The position numbers and the translations under genes are program-made. DNA of 64,000 nt. It comes from Lachnospiraceae bacterium (GTDB taxonomy: Bacteria > Bacillota > Clostridia > Lachnospirales > Lachnospiraceae). How positions within the stretch are numbered: the stretch's first letter is position 1; every line of letters begins with the position of its first letter. Positions 36,821-45,304 of this stretch are shown piece by piece. Under the pieces are notes generated by a model, which searched no databases, was not told where the DNA came from, and saw nothing but the letters and a program-made list of their open reading frames with translations. The stretch covers positions 40,277-104,276 of the forward strand of contig JAUNAJ010000008.1 of the NCBI GenBank assembly GCA_030527645.1, in the 5' to 3' direction.

Positions 36821-37951
36821 TTAAAGGAACTCCGCCATCACCTGATTGCTGAGGGATATTCCTTCTCTTGTCAAACGAAGCCGGTCTCCTGTCCACTCCA
36901 GAAGCTTCCAGCCGATATATTTCTCAATGACAGAGCCATACTGTTCCGTAAGGCTCCGCCCGAATTCTTGTTTAAACGCAGAGTCTGATACCCCGGAAGC
37001 AAGCCGCAGTCCCAGGATCATTCTCTCTCCCATGCGGTCCTCTTCTGTCAGCAGCTCTGCCTCCTGCTCCAGCCGCTCCGGCTGATCTGCCAGAGACAGA
37101 TACTGCAGCAGATCAGTACAGTTGGAAAATCTCCGGTTCTCCAGCAGGGAGGCCGCCCCGAGACCGAGCCCCAGATATTCCGTTCCTGTCCAGTAGCCCA
37201 GGTTATGCCGGCATTCCTTTCCCTCCAGGCAGTAATTGGAGATCTCATATTGATGATAGCCGTATTCCTTCAGCACTCTGCAGGTATCTTCATACATCCG
37301 GCGCTCCTCTTCCTCCTCCGGAAAAGCCAGCTGCTCCCTCTGCCGGTACATGGGTGTTCCCTCCTCCAGGATCAGACTGTAGGCAGAGATATGCTCCGGC
37401 CTCAGCTCCGCGATTCTGCGAAGGGAGGTTTCCCAGGAACCACTGTCCTGTCCCGGAAGGCCGGACATCAGATCTACATTGATATTGGAAAAGCCCGCTT
37501 CTCTCGCCCGGGCGAAGCTTTCCAGAAACTCATCCATCGTGTGGATCCTTCCAAGAAGCTGCAATTCCCGATCCTCTGTACTCTGACAGCCCAGACTCAG
37601 CCGGTTGATTCCTGCCTTTCGGTACATGTTCAGCTTATCGGTATCCAGTGTGCCCGGATTCGATTCCAGAGAAATTTCCGCATCCCTTTCAACAGGGAAG
37701 CTGACGTTCACCGTGTCCAGAATCTCCCGGATCCATTCCGGCGGGAGGATGGATGGGGTTCCGCCTCCGAAAAAGATGCTGCTTACTGTTTTTCCCTGCA
37801 CTCTCGGATCCCTGCCTCTGGCATGGATCTCCCGGATCAGTGCCTTCACATAGGCCTCCTGCCGGTCTCCCCCTGCCTCGAAGCTCAGAAAATCACAGTA
37901 GGCGCATTTTCTGACGCAGAAGGGGATATGTATATACAGTTCCAGCTCCAT
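36821..37951 (-). CDS. hemW: HemW-like radical SAM protein (coproporphyrinogen III oxidase family)
   Basis: 376 residues. The radical-SAM cluster motif [10 protein letters not shown] (Cys-x3-Cys-x2-Cys) is near residues 12-21, with GGGTPS following at about 62 and a C-terminal HemN-type domain. The Cys-x2-Cys spacing ends in Asp-Phe rather than Cys-x-Cys, typical of HemW, a haem chaperone, and not of true HemN. Its ATG overlaps the lepA stop (TGATG), so it is translationally coupled; lepA-hemW order is common in Firmicutes. Confidence 0.93.
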   Translation of the reverse strand: MELELYIHIPFCVRKCAYCDFLSFEAGGDRQEAYVKALIREIHARGRDPRVQGKTVSSIFFGGGTPSILPPEWIREILDTVNVSFPVERDAEISLESNPGTLDTDKLNMYRKAGINRLSLGCQSTEDRELQLLGRIHTMDEFLESFARAREAGFSNINVDLMSGLPGQDSGSWETSLRRIAELRPEHISAYSLILEEGTPMYRQREQLAFPEEEEERRMYEDTCRVLKEYGYHQYEISNYCLEGKECRHNLGYWTGTEYLGLGLGAASLLENRRFSNCTDLLQYLSLADQPERLEQEAELLTEEDRMGERMILGLRLASGVSDSAFKQEFGRSLTEQYGSVIEKYIGWKLLEWTGDRLRLTREGISLSNQVMAEFL

Positions 37952-39765
37952 CAGTTTTCATCCAGCTTCAGAACGCTCATGAATGCCTTCTGTGGAATCT
38001 CTACATTGCCCACCTGACGCATTCTCTTCTTTCCCTCCTTCTGCTTCTCCAGCAGCTTCTTCTTACGGGAAATATCGCCGCCATAGCATTTGGCAAGCAC
38101 GTCCTTGCGGAGTGCACGCACCGTTTCACGGGCAATGACCTTGGAACCAATGGCTGCCTGGATCGGGATTTCAAACATCTGGCGCGGGATCTCCTCCTTC
38201 AGCTTCTCGCACATCTTTCTGCCTCGCTCATAGGCGGAGCCGGCAAAGACGATGAAGGAAAGAGCATCCACTTCTTCCTTATTAACAAGAATATCCAGCT
38301 TCACCATGTCGCTTCTCTCATAGCCGAGAAGCTCGTAATCAAAGGACGCATATCCCCTGGAACGGGATTTCAGAGCATCGAAGAAATCGTATATGATCTC
38401 ATTCAGGGGCAGATGATAGGTAAGCATGGCTCTTGTCTGCTCCATGTACTCCATTCCCTGATACTGGCCGCGGCGCTCTTCGCAGAGCTGCATGATCGGA
38501 CCGACAAATTCTGTGGTCACCATGATCTCCGCCTTAACGATCGGCTCCTCCATATAGTCGATCTCAGAAGGATCCGGCAGGTTTGTGGGATTCGTCAGAT
38601 CGATACAGGTGCCGTCGGTTTTATGTACTTTATAAATAACACTGGGAGCGGTAGTAACCAGATCCAGATTGTACTCTCGCTCCAGTCTTTCCTGAATGAT
38701 CTCCAGGTGCAGCAGTCCGAGGAAACCGCAGCGGAAGCCAAAGCCCAGTGCAACAGAGGTCTCCGGCTCAAAAAACAGGGAGGCATCGTTCAGCTGCAGC
38801 TTTTCCAGAGCATCCCTGAGATCCGGATATTTTGCACCGTCTGCAGGATACAGGCCGCAGTATACCATGGAATTTACCTTTTTATATCCAGGAAGAGGCT
38901 CGGCACAGGGACGATCTGCATCGGTAATGGTATCACCCACCTGGGTGCTTGCCACATTCTTGATACTGGCAGTAATATAGCCAACCATACCCGCGGAAAG
39001 CTCTTCGCAGGGGATCATCTGTCCGGCTCCGAAGTAGCCTACTTCCACCACCTCTGCCACCGCACCGGTGGCCATCATCTTCATGCGGGTTCCCTTCTTA
39101 ACGCTGCCCTCCATCAGTCGGCAGGACACAATGACACCCTTGTAGGCATCGTAAACAGAATCGAAGATCAGTGCCTGCAGAGGCGCAGAAGGATCCCCCT
39201 TGGGAGCCGGGATCTTGTTCACGATCTCCTCCAGCACATCCTCCACATTTAATCCTGTTTTTGCAGAAATACAGGGAGCCTCCTGAGCCTCAATACCGAT
39301 CACATCCTCGATCTCATTGATGACCCGCTCCGGATCCGCACTGGGAAGATCGATCTTATTGATGACCGGGTATACCTCCAGATCGTGATCCAGTGCAAGA
39401 TATACGTTTGCCAGAGTCTGAGCTTCAATTCCCTGGGCAGCATCCACCACCAGAAGGGCACCGTCGCAGGCAGCCAGGCTTCTGGAAACCTCATAATTAA
39501 AGTCCACATGTCCGGGGGTATCGATCATATTCAGAATATATTCCTCTCCGTCCTTTGCCCGGTAGACAGTACGTACTGCCTGGGCCTTAATGGTAATGCC
39601 CCTCTCTCTCTCCAGCTCCATATTATCCAGCACCTGGGACTGCATCTCCCTCTGGGTCAGCAGACCCGTCTTTTCAATGATCCGGTCGGCCAGTGTAGAT
39701 TTTCCGTGATCAATATGCGCGATGATACTGAAATTTCGGATCCTGCTCTGATCTATTCCTGCCAC
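37951..39765 (-). CDS. lepA: Elongation factor 4 (LepA), ribosome back-translocase GTPase
   Basis: 604 residues with the start placed at GTG 39765 (AGGAGG 8 nt upstream), the usual LepA length; an upstream in-frame ATG at 39831 would add 22 atypical residues. G1 is [11 protein letters not shown]3 DTPGHVDF, G4 NKID. The C-terminal LepA-specific domain ends in a basic [17 protein letters not shown] segment. The factor acts on stalled or mistranslocated ribosomes. It begins a unit leading through hemW, uvrA, mreB, recD2 and comF. Confidence 0.96.
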   Translation of the reverse strand: MAGIDQSRIRNFSIIAHIDHGKSTLADRIIEKTGLLTQREMQSQVLDNMELERERGITIKAQAVRTVYRAKDGEEYILNMIDTPGHVDFNYEVSRSLAACDGALLVVDAAQGIEAQTLANVYLALDHDLEVYPVINKIDLPSADPERVINEIEDVIGIEAQEAPCISAKTGLNVEDVLEEIVNKIPAPKGDPSAPLQALIFDSVYDAYKGVIVSCRLMEGSVKKGTRMKMMATGAVAEVVEVGYFGAGQMIPCEELSAGMVGYITASIKNVASTQVGDTITDADRPCAEPLPGYKKVNSMVYCGLYPADGAKYPDLRDALEKLQLNDASLFFEPETSVALGFGFRCGFLGLLHLEIIQERLEREYNLDLVTTAPSVIYKVHKTDGTCIDLTNPTNLPDPSEIDYMEEPIVKAEIMVTTEFVGPIMQLCEERRGQYQGMEYMEQTRAMLTYHLPLNEIIYDFFDALKSRSRGYASFDYELLGYERSDMVKLDILVNKEEVDALSFIVFAGSAYERGRKMCEKLKEEIPRQMFEIPIQAAIGSKVIARETVRALRKDVLAKCYGGDISRKKKLLEKQKEGKKRMRQVGNVEIPQKAFMSVLKLDEN

Positions 39766-39837
39766 TGTAACTTCCTCCTGTATGTTCTGTCTATCGCTAC
39801 GCATAGATATGCTATTGTATGTTATATTCAATACTGT

Positions 39838-39866
39838 ATTTTAGCCTAAACTCTTTCCGATGGCAA
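39838..39866 (-). promoter_or_regulatory. Promoter of lepA
   Basis: On the minus strand, -35 TTGCCA (39861-39866), 17-bp spacer, -10 TAAAAT (39838-39843). The leader is about 65 nt to the GTG start. Confidence 0.75.
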
Positions 39867-39893
39867 CACCGAAGAAGGAACAAAACGCAGGAA

Positions 39894-39911
39894 GTTACAG
39901 TTCACGGTAAC
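39894..39911. repeat. Copy of the dispersed GTTACTGTTCACGG motif
   Basis: GTTACAGTTCACGGTAAC, one mismatch from the copy at 33907 within the first 12 bases, and continuing with TAACC as do the copies near 50466 and, in reverse orientation, near 54-73. It sits between the lepA promoter and the upstream terminator. Confidence 0.5.
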
Positions 39912-39946
39912 CCCGGGAACGACAAAAGGGTTACTGTACAGTACCC

Positions 39947-39976
39947 AAAAAGGAACGGGAAAATCCCCGTTCCTTT
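39947..39976 (-). terminator. Rho-independent terminator after the uroporphyrinogen decarboxylase-family gene
   Basis: Stem 39949-39959 with 39966-39976 (AAAGGAACGGG and complement), 6-nt loop, then a run of five T on the minus strand (39947-39951). It follows the gene ending at 40010. Confidence 0.85.
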
Positions 39977-40009
39977 CTGTCATTCCTTCATTATATACTT
40001 CGGCAGGTA

Positions 40010-41020
40010 TTATTCTGCTGTGACACCATATTTTTCCTTATTGAATCTGTTGATCTCATCCTCAACCAGTGCCTCTACTCCCGGATAGATGCAGCCCGGT
40101 CCGCCATAGGTAATACCCGGCCAGAATCCCGGAAGATCACAGTATTCCTCACAGGCTCTTCGTGTCTCTTTGCGGATCTCTTCCTCGGAAGCATCCGCAC
40201 GGTCAATAACAGAGTCGATTCCGCCCATGATCAGCATGCGGTCTCCCACACTTCTGCAGATTTCAGCAATGTTGTTGGAGGGAAGTACACCCTGACAGAT
40301 ATCCACGCCAATCTCAGCCATATCCTCCACCAGCGGCTCCAGAAACGTATCACTGTGATGCATAACGATCACGCCCTGAGAATGAAGATAGTCGTACAGC
40401 TTGCGATAAGGCTCTTTAAAATACTTTCTCCAGGTATCCAGGCTGAAAAACAGGCCGGTCTTTGAACCCCAGTCATCGTGGGATACGATCAGATCCGGAT
40501 GCAGATGCTCCACAACCAGCTTCATATAGGTCAGTCTGTATTCACAGATCACATCGATCAGCTCATGCATCTGCTCTTCCACATCCTCGTCAACCAGATT
40601 CATCAGTGTATCCTCAAATGTCATCAGCATGTGAAGCTGCTCAAAGATACCGGTTCCCATGATCACGCAGGAAAGATATTTTTCGCGATCGATCGCCTCT
40701 GCATTGGCAATGGCTGTTTCCCAGCCCTCGGAGCATTTTCCGATCAGATCCGGAACCTTCACGTACTCCTTCCAGTTTTCGATATCCTTAATCACCTGAT
40801 TTTCCGGAGTTACGATCGGCACAGCAGCGGGATCGGATTCTTCAAATCGGATATAGGTGCCCCACTGATCATAGGAATAGGTGCCTCTGATACGATTTCC
40901 TCGAATCAGCTTAAAGCAGGGATCGCCGCCGATTGGCTTGAACATCGCCCAGTTATTGTTCAGACACGCAGGTTTTCCATCCTTTTTCAGACTTTCCAGC
41001 AACAGTTCTCTTGGTGTCAT
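40010..41020 (-). CDS. Uroporphyrinogen decarboxylase family protein (MtaA/CmuA-like)
   Basis: About 336 residues of the URO-D superfamily TIM barrel. It lacks the strict RQAGRYLPE N-terminus of haem-pathway HemE, and resembles the methyltransferase-type branch (MtaA, CmuA) used with corrinoid proteins; HHSDTFLEPLVEDMAEIGVD and the IMGGIDSV region are typical. No corrinoid protein is adjacent, so substrate is open. The ATG at 41020 has AAGGAG 6 nt upstream; an upstream ATG at 41059 lies in the operator region. The promoter is flanked by three direct repeats and a TetR regulator diverges from it. Confidence 0.8.
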   Translation of the reverse strand: MTPRELLLESLKKDGKPACLNNNWAMFKPIGGDPCFKLIRGNRIRGTYSYDQWGTYIRFEESDPAAVPIVTPENQVIKDIENWKEYVKVPDLIGKCSEGWETAIANAEAIDREKYLSCVIMGTGIFEQLHMLMTFEDTLMNLVDEDVEEQMHELIDVICEYRLTYMKLVVEHLHPDLIVSHDDWGSKTGLFFSLDTWRKYFKEPYRKLYDYLHSQGVIVMHHSDTFLEPLVEDMAEIGVDICQGVLPSNNIAEICRSVGDRMLIMGGIDSVIDRADASEEEIRKETRRACEEYCDLPGFWPGITYGGPGCIYPGVEALVEDEINRFNKEKYGVTAE

Positions 41021-41037
41021 AGCTCTCTCCTTTTTCC

Positions 41038-41145
41038 AAATATTGATTTTTCGTTCCATTAGTCAATTTTATTATAGGAAATATACATGCATCCGTCAAT
41101 TTCAAATATTGATTTTTTCGTTCCAAAAATAAATATTGATTTTTA
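41038..41145. promoter_or_regulatory. Three direct repeats flanking the promoter: candidate operators
   Basis: AAATATTGATTTTTCGTTCC occurs at 41038-41057, again with one extra T at 41104-41124, and a shortened copy (AAATATTGATTTTTA) at 41131-41145. The first lies just downstream of the expected transcription start of the minus-strand gene and the second directly abuts its -35 element. This is the classic placement for a regulator that blocks or controls the promoter. The adjacent TetR protein is the obvious candidate, though the repeats are direct rather than palindromic. Confidence 0.65.
41071..41099 (-). promoter_or_regulatory. Promoter of the uroporphyrinogen decarboxylase-family gene
   Basis: On the minus strand, -35 TTGACG (41094-41099), 17-bp spacer, consensus -10 TATAAT (41071-41076). 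It is bracketed by repeat copies one and two. Confidence 0.85.
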
Positions 41146-41206
41146 TGTAATTTGACCAATATTTTGCTTTGGTATTTTTTTACGTTTCTTTTTTATATTC
41201 CCGTGT

Positions 41207-41271
41207 TACAATAGTACCGATTAAGTCCGTGCGTCATCTGCCGATGACTCAGGCAGGACTTTACGATCGGT
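41207..41271 (+). promoter_or_regulatory. Extended -10 and structured leader of the TetR gene
   Basis: TG-T-TACAAT (-10 at 41207-41212) lacks a clear -35. Just downstream three nested complementary pairs form a long stem: 41216-41221 with 41266-41271 (ACCGAT), 41223-41228 with 41256-41261 (AAGTCC), and 41233-41238 with 41243-41248 (GTCATC). GGGAGG follows, 9 nt before the ATG at 41308. The element may be a leader hairpin or a regulator-binding dyad. Confidence 0.45.
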
Positions 41272-41307
41272 TGAGGCGGGAGCCTGAACAAGGGAGGCAT
41301 TACAGCA

Positions 41308-41967
41308 ATGGCAAGATATCAGAAGGGCGAATACAAGCGGGACATCATTCTCTACAATGCCAAATATCTGTTTTTTCATAAGGGGATCGCAGGCACAACG
41401 ATCCGGGAGATCGCGGAGCTATCCGATGATCCTGTAAGTCTGGTTCATTATTATTTTAAGAAAAAAGAAGATATTGTCCGTCAGATCTATCTGGATTTTC
41501 TGGGAAACATTGATCTTTTTGTGTACTCCTCCCTGTATTCCGATGAGACCAGCACCAATATTCTTCTTGCACATACCGTAACGCAGCTGATCTACTACGA
41601 TATCATCATGGGTACGCCGGAGAATATGCGCGTCTATCAGGAATCCCTGAAGGTGCAGTCCAATGCTGCCATTCTAAACACGTATATTGAACATGTGTAC
41701 CGTAAGCTGCTGGAGGACATGAACATCAGCCTTCCGGAGCCTTTGTTTCAGGCCTGTATCTCCATTGATTTCGGATCCCGCCGTGAACTGCTGAACCGCT
41801 GCTATGCAGGCGATCTGGAGATTGAAACATCTGAGCTGGTTCAAATCATTGTGCGGACCTTTCCGCTGTCAGCAGGAGTTCCGGCAGACATTCTGTCGTC
41901 CATTATGGATGAGGCAGTCCGGATCTTTCATTCTTTGGATTACAGCAGCATAAAATTTCTGATCTGA
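41308..41967 (+). CDS. TetR/AcrR family transcriptional regulator
   Basis: 219 residues. The N-terminal helix-turn-helix (about 10-57) reads ILYNAKYLFFHKGIAGTTIREIAELSD then VSLVHYYFKKKEDIVRQI, cited as two adjoining parts, the canonical TetR DNA-binding domain. The C-terminal domain is all-helical ligand-binding type with no recognisable subgroup. It diverges from the uroporphyrinogen decarboxylase-family gene, and the shared 287-bp region holds three repeats, so it probably controls that gene and itself. A 28-bp hairpin follows the stop. Confidence 0.88.
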   Translation: MARYQKGEYKRDIILYNAKYLFFHKGIAGTTIREIAELSDDPVSLVHYYFKKKEDIVRQIYLDFLGNIDLFVYSSLYSDETSTNILLAHTVTQLIYYDIIMGTPENMRVYQESLKVQSNAAILNTYIEHVYRKLLEDMNISLPEPLFQACISIDFGSRRELLNRCYAGDLEIETSELVQIIVRTFPLSAGVPADILSSIMDEAVRIFHSLDYSSIKFLI

Positions 41968-41985
41968 CAGATACAGGGACCGGAA

Positions 41986-42050
41986 ACAGCACAGGGGGAC
42001 TGCAGCATAGTTCCTATTTCACGAACTATGCTGCAGTCCCCCTGTGCTGT
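41986..42050. terminator. Perfect 28-bp hairpin between convergent regulator genes
   Basis: Arms 41986-42013 and 42023-42050 are fully complementary with a 9-nt loop. It lies 18 nt after the TetR stop and 2 nt from the stop of the convergent PucR-type gene, so it could end both transcripts, although only three T follow on either side. The core CAGGGGGACTGCAGC resembles the long palindrome at 23672-23741 in position and in its GGGAC start. Confidence 0.6.
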
Positions 42051-42052
42051 CT

Positions 42053-43603
42053 TTACGATCCTGCATGCTCATCCAGTTCAAAGGAAAGCAGGAGCTTCAA
42101 ACGCTCCTTCTCATCATCCAGATCCACACCTGTGATCTTCTGGATACGCTCAATTCTGTAGGATAATGTACTCCTGTGAACAAACAGAGTTTTCGATGTC
42201 TGAAGTAGATTTCTCTCCAGCCGAAGATAGGTCTTTAATGTCTGAAACAGTTCCGTATGATTCGCTTCATCATACCGCTTCAGAATACCCAGTGTTTCGG
42301 AAATCAGAAACTCTTCCGGCAGTTCTCTGGTCAGAAGTTCCGCTGAGTATAAAAGGATATAATCCTCAAAATAATGGTACCAGTACATGCTTCCGCTTTT
42401 CTGTCCCTGTTCCAGTGCAATGGAAGACTGCCGGTATCCTCCTGAAATGCGGAAGAAATCTCTGTGCTCAGAGCTGATCCCCATTTTCATCAGGCTGTCA
42501 CGTAAGAAAGCCGCCATTCCTGCAACAATTTCCTTGATTGACTGATTTGATCTGGTCATATTGACGATCACAACTGCCGATTCCTCATATAGAAGAGTGT
42601 AACAATCCGGCAGGAGCACCTGCAGGCTGTCGATGATGGACGTATTGGAAACAAGATACGCTTCCGCCTGATTTGGAATCAGCTTCATGCAGCGGTATTG
42701 ATCCTCTCTCTTCCAGCCCTTCTGATCCAGCAGCCGGAAAACATCCTGATCCTCTCCCTTCTGTCCCGCAAGAATGCACCGGATCTTCTGATCCAGCTGT
42801 ACATCATATTTTCCCTGCGTCAACCCCTTGATTTTAATGGTCTCCTCAAGAAAACCGGCCAGATACTCCATGACATCATAATCCCCGATCTGAACAGGAC
42901 TTCTCCATTCATCCACCAGAACTCTGCCGACATTCCTGCCGTCAATATAAAGATTGTGATACAGGATCTGATATCCTCTCTGGTTTGCTGAGAAAAGAAC
43001 CGTCTTTTTTTCGCTGAGGCCGCTCAGATATTCCTGATCCAGCTGAAAATCATTCCGAATCGCTCCGCTGACGACCGGGCGCCCGGTTCGTCTGTCCTTC
43101 TCCCAGATGTTTCCGACATTCAGCTGCTCTGAATGCGCCAGCACAAAGAAATAATTATCATGAATGAACATGGGATTCCGGAAGATTTTTTCACTTGCCC
43201 GGATCACACGATCCAGCGGTCTGGAATCATTCAGAGCCATCTGGAGATTTCGGTTCCATTCTTCAAAAAGAAAAAAGGTATCCTGAAGAAGATCAAACAC
43301 ACGGAGATACTGTCCCGAATCCTGCACGATGATACCGGAATACTGCTCTGAAAGCTCCTCGAATGGAACTTTTCCACAGATCACAAAGCCCTGATCCGAA
43401 AGAAGCGCATACTCCTTCTTCCACTCCTCCGCCCGGATCAGATATACCGTTCTCTGCTCCGGATTTCCCGGGGCGTGAAACAAACGCACCCGATCATAAC
43501 GGCTGCCGCCGCTCCTGTCATAATATTCAATCTTTATATTTTCCCGTTCCAGCGCATCAGCAAGAAGGCGCATATTGATCCGGTAAGCTTTTTGTAAATC
43601 CAT
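42053..43603 (-). CDS. PucR/CdaR-type transcriptional regulator with C-terminal HTH
   Basis: 516 residues. The last 60 residues hold the PucR C-terminal helix-turn-helix (HTH_30): a KTYLRLERNLLQTSKTLFVH start followed by RSTLSYRIERIQKITG. The centre (about 290-430) is a degenerate GGDEF-like region common in this family, and the N-terminal 280 residues resemble a PAS/GAF-type sensing region. PucR-type regulators control purine, sugar-acid or amino-acid use. The SLC13 symporter gene upstream on the same strand is the likely target. Own promoter at 43685-43713. Confidence 0.85.
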   Translation of the reverse strand: MDLQKAYRINMRLLADALERENIKIEYYDRSGGSRYDRVRLFHAPGNPEQRTVYLIRAEEWKKEYALLSDQGFVICGKVPFEELSEQYSGIIVQDSGQYLRVFDLLQDTFFLFEEWNRNLQMALNDSRPLDRVIRASEKIFRNPMFIHDNYFFVLAHSEQLNVGNIWEKDRRTGRPVVSGAIRNDFQLDQEYLSGLSEKKTVLFSANQRGYQILYHNLYIDGRNVGRVLVDEWRSPVQIGDYDVMEYLAGFLEETIKIKGLTQGKYDVQLDQKIRCILAGQKGEDQDVFRLLDQKGWKREDQYRCMKLIPNQAEAYLVSNTSIIDSLQVLLPDCYTLLYEESAVVIVNMTRSNQSIKEIVAGMAAFLRDSLMKMGISSEHRDFFRISGGYRQSSIALEQGQKSGSMYWYHYFEDYILLYSAELLTRELPEEFLISETLGILKRYDEANHTELFQTLKTYLRLERNLLQTSKTLFVHRSTLSYRIERIQKITGVDLDDEKERLKLLLSFELDEHAGS

Positions 43604-43684
43604 ATATTTCCTCTGTTTGCAACAATACTTCCAGTAAACTTAAGCCCTTCATGAACCAACGGCTCAGACTGTTCACCTCAAACC

Positions 43685-43713
43685 AGTATAACAGGAACAG
43701 AAAATTCCGGCAA
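43685..43713 (-). promoter_or_regulatory. Promoter of the PucR-type regulator gene
   Basis: On the minus strand, -35 TTGCCG (43708-43713), 17-bp spacer, -10 TATACT (43685-43690). The leader is about 75 nt. Confidence 0.7.
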
Positions 43714-43731
43714 TGTGCCTGAACGCAGTAA

Positions 43732-43770
43732 ACAGGGGAAGCAGGCTGATCATCAGCCTGTTTCCCCTGT
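43732..43770 (-). terminator. 19-bp hairpin after the SLC13 transporter gene
   Basis: Arms 43732-43750 and 43752-43770 pair throughout with one wobble and a single-base centre. It lies 65 nt after the transporter stop and just upstream of the regulator promoter. The T run after the stem is short (TTT), so termination is likely but not certain. The ACAGGGGAA end resembles the hairpin at 41986-42050. Confidence 0.55.
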
Positions 43771-43834
43771 TGTGAGTTCGTAATTTTAGTGAATCTATAT
43801 GCTCATTTCCGTATTTGATTCATTTACAAAACTG

Positions 43835-45223
43835 TCAGAATCCAATGAGAGGTATGACGATCGGCAGCCAGATCGTAAGAAGAACCACGATACACAGCTG
43901 CAGGATGACCGATATTTTCGGCATATCTGTCATTTTATAATATCCTGTACTATAGGTTAACAGCGGAACCGTATCCAGCGGCAGGATAAAACAGCAGGAC
44001 GCGCAGATTGCAAGGGGCAGGATCAGATATACCGGTGAGATTCCCCAGTTTCCTGCAAGAGAAAGGAACGGAACGCCCAGCATGGTTGCCAGCACCGGTC
44101 CGATAGGGATCGGAATCAGCAGAAGGAATACCAGCAGACAGATCAGCGCGATCGTCACCGGAAGCGCTGCATGGATATGATTCTTGAAAAACAGATCCAC
44201 AAGCCAGCTGCTCACTCCGTTTGCCACCAGCGCATTGCCCAGAGACATCATGGTCCCGATCAGGAAAAAGGAAGTCCAGCTTACATTATTCGTATACTCC
44301 CTCCAGGTCATCACCTCATATCCGGGCAGGAACAGGAACGCAAAACCAACAATACCCACAACCGTGATATTCAGCACCGGAATCCAGGACGACAGGATCC
44401 ACAGGAAGAAAAGAGTCACGATCACAATAAGTACATATCGCTCTTTCCGTGTCATCTTTTTTGGAATATGCAGAGAATCAATGTATGCATCAATCTGACT
44501 TTCTGAAAGCGGCGCAGGTTTAAAGATTACAGCAGTCAGTTTCCATGCGATCAGAAGGGAGACAGCTGCAACCGGCACCCCCACAGCCATCCACTGAACA
44601 AAGGTAACCCTGATCCCTGCCTGTTCCAGCAGTTCCAGACCGATCACATTGATCGGACAGCCCGCCGGAGTCATTCCCCCGCCGATCATACTTGCAATGG
44701 GCAGTCCGATCATAAATGCTTTTCCGCTCCGTCTTTCCTCTTCCTTATCTGTATATATACCCAGAAAACTCAGTACAACAGAGATCAACACCGCTGTGGT
44801 AGCGGTATTGGACATAATTGAAGATAACACAGCTGCGCACACCATGACTGCCAGCAGGATATGATCGATCTTCTTATTAAAGAGACGGATCAGAAACACC
44901 ATCAGTCTTTTGGAAAGCGGCACCTTTGTAATTGCAACGGAAAACCCGAAGGTAACGAGAACAAGATACAGTATAGAAGAAGTATAACCGGAAAGGGCTG
45001 TTGAAAGATTGGGCACCGCTCCGAATAAAACCATCAGAGAGATGCCCAATAAACAACTTACACCCAGGGGAAGAACCTCAAGCACCAGTGCGATAATGAT
45101 GGTGATGAGGATCCCCAGAGTGCTGATCCCGGCCCGGTCCAGACCGATGCTCTCCGGCACGAAATTCATGCCGGTCAAAATAACCGCGCAGAGCACCAGA
45201 CCAATAGCCTGAGATTTTTTCAT
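43835..45223 (-). CDS. SLC13/DASS family anion:sodium symporter
   Basis: 462 residues with eleven or twelve hydrophobic helices. SNTATTAVLI near residue 132 is the SNT motif of the DASS/CitMHS transporters that binds carboxylate and sodium, and the family also shows the GCPINVIG segment. Members import succinate, citrate, tartrate or sulfate-like anions. Substrate cannot be fixed from sequence. It follows the GPH symporter gene by 81 nt and precedes the PucR-type regulator, so the three probably form a regulated uptake module. Confidence 0.85.
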   Translation of the reverse strand: MKKSQAIGLVLCAVILTGMNFVPESIGLDRAGISTLGILITIIIALVLEVLPLGVSCLLGISLMVLFGAVPNLSTALSGYTSSILYLVLVTFGFSVAITKVPLSKRLMVFLIRLFNKKIDHILLAVMVCAAVLSSIMSNTATTAVLISVVLSFLGIYTDKEEERRSGKAFMIGLPIASMIGGGMTPAGCPINVIGLELLEQAGIRVTFVQWMAVGVPVAAVSLLIAWKLTAVIFKPAPLSESQIDAYIDSLHIPKKMTRKERYVLIVIVTLFFLWILSSWIPVLNITVVGIVGFAFLFLPGYEVMTWREYTNNVSWTSFFLIGTMMSLGNALVANGVSSWLVDLFFKNHIHAALPVTIALICLLVFLLLIPIPIGPVLATMLGVPFLSLAGNWGISPVYLILPLAICASCCFILPLDTVPLLTYSTGYYKMTDMPKISVILQLCIVVLLTIWLPIVIPLIGF

Positions 45224-45304
45224 GATTTTTTTACCTCATAATTCGGAACTTTCCGCAAGCTCCGATACATACCGGCAAAAGCCAGGTACTTTTCAGATTG
45301 CAGA

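Noticed and set aside
41038..41145. CRISPR-like array
   Set aside because: Only two full repeats and a partial one, unequal spacing (66 and 27 bp), no cas genes; better explained as operator sites.
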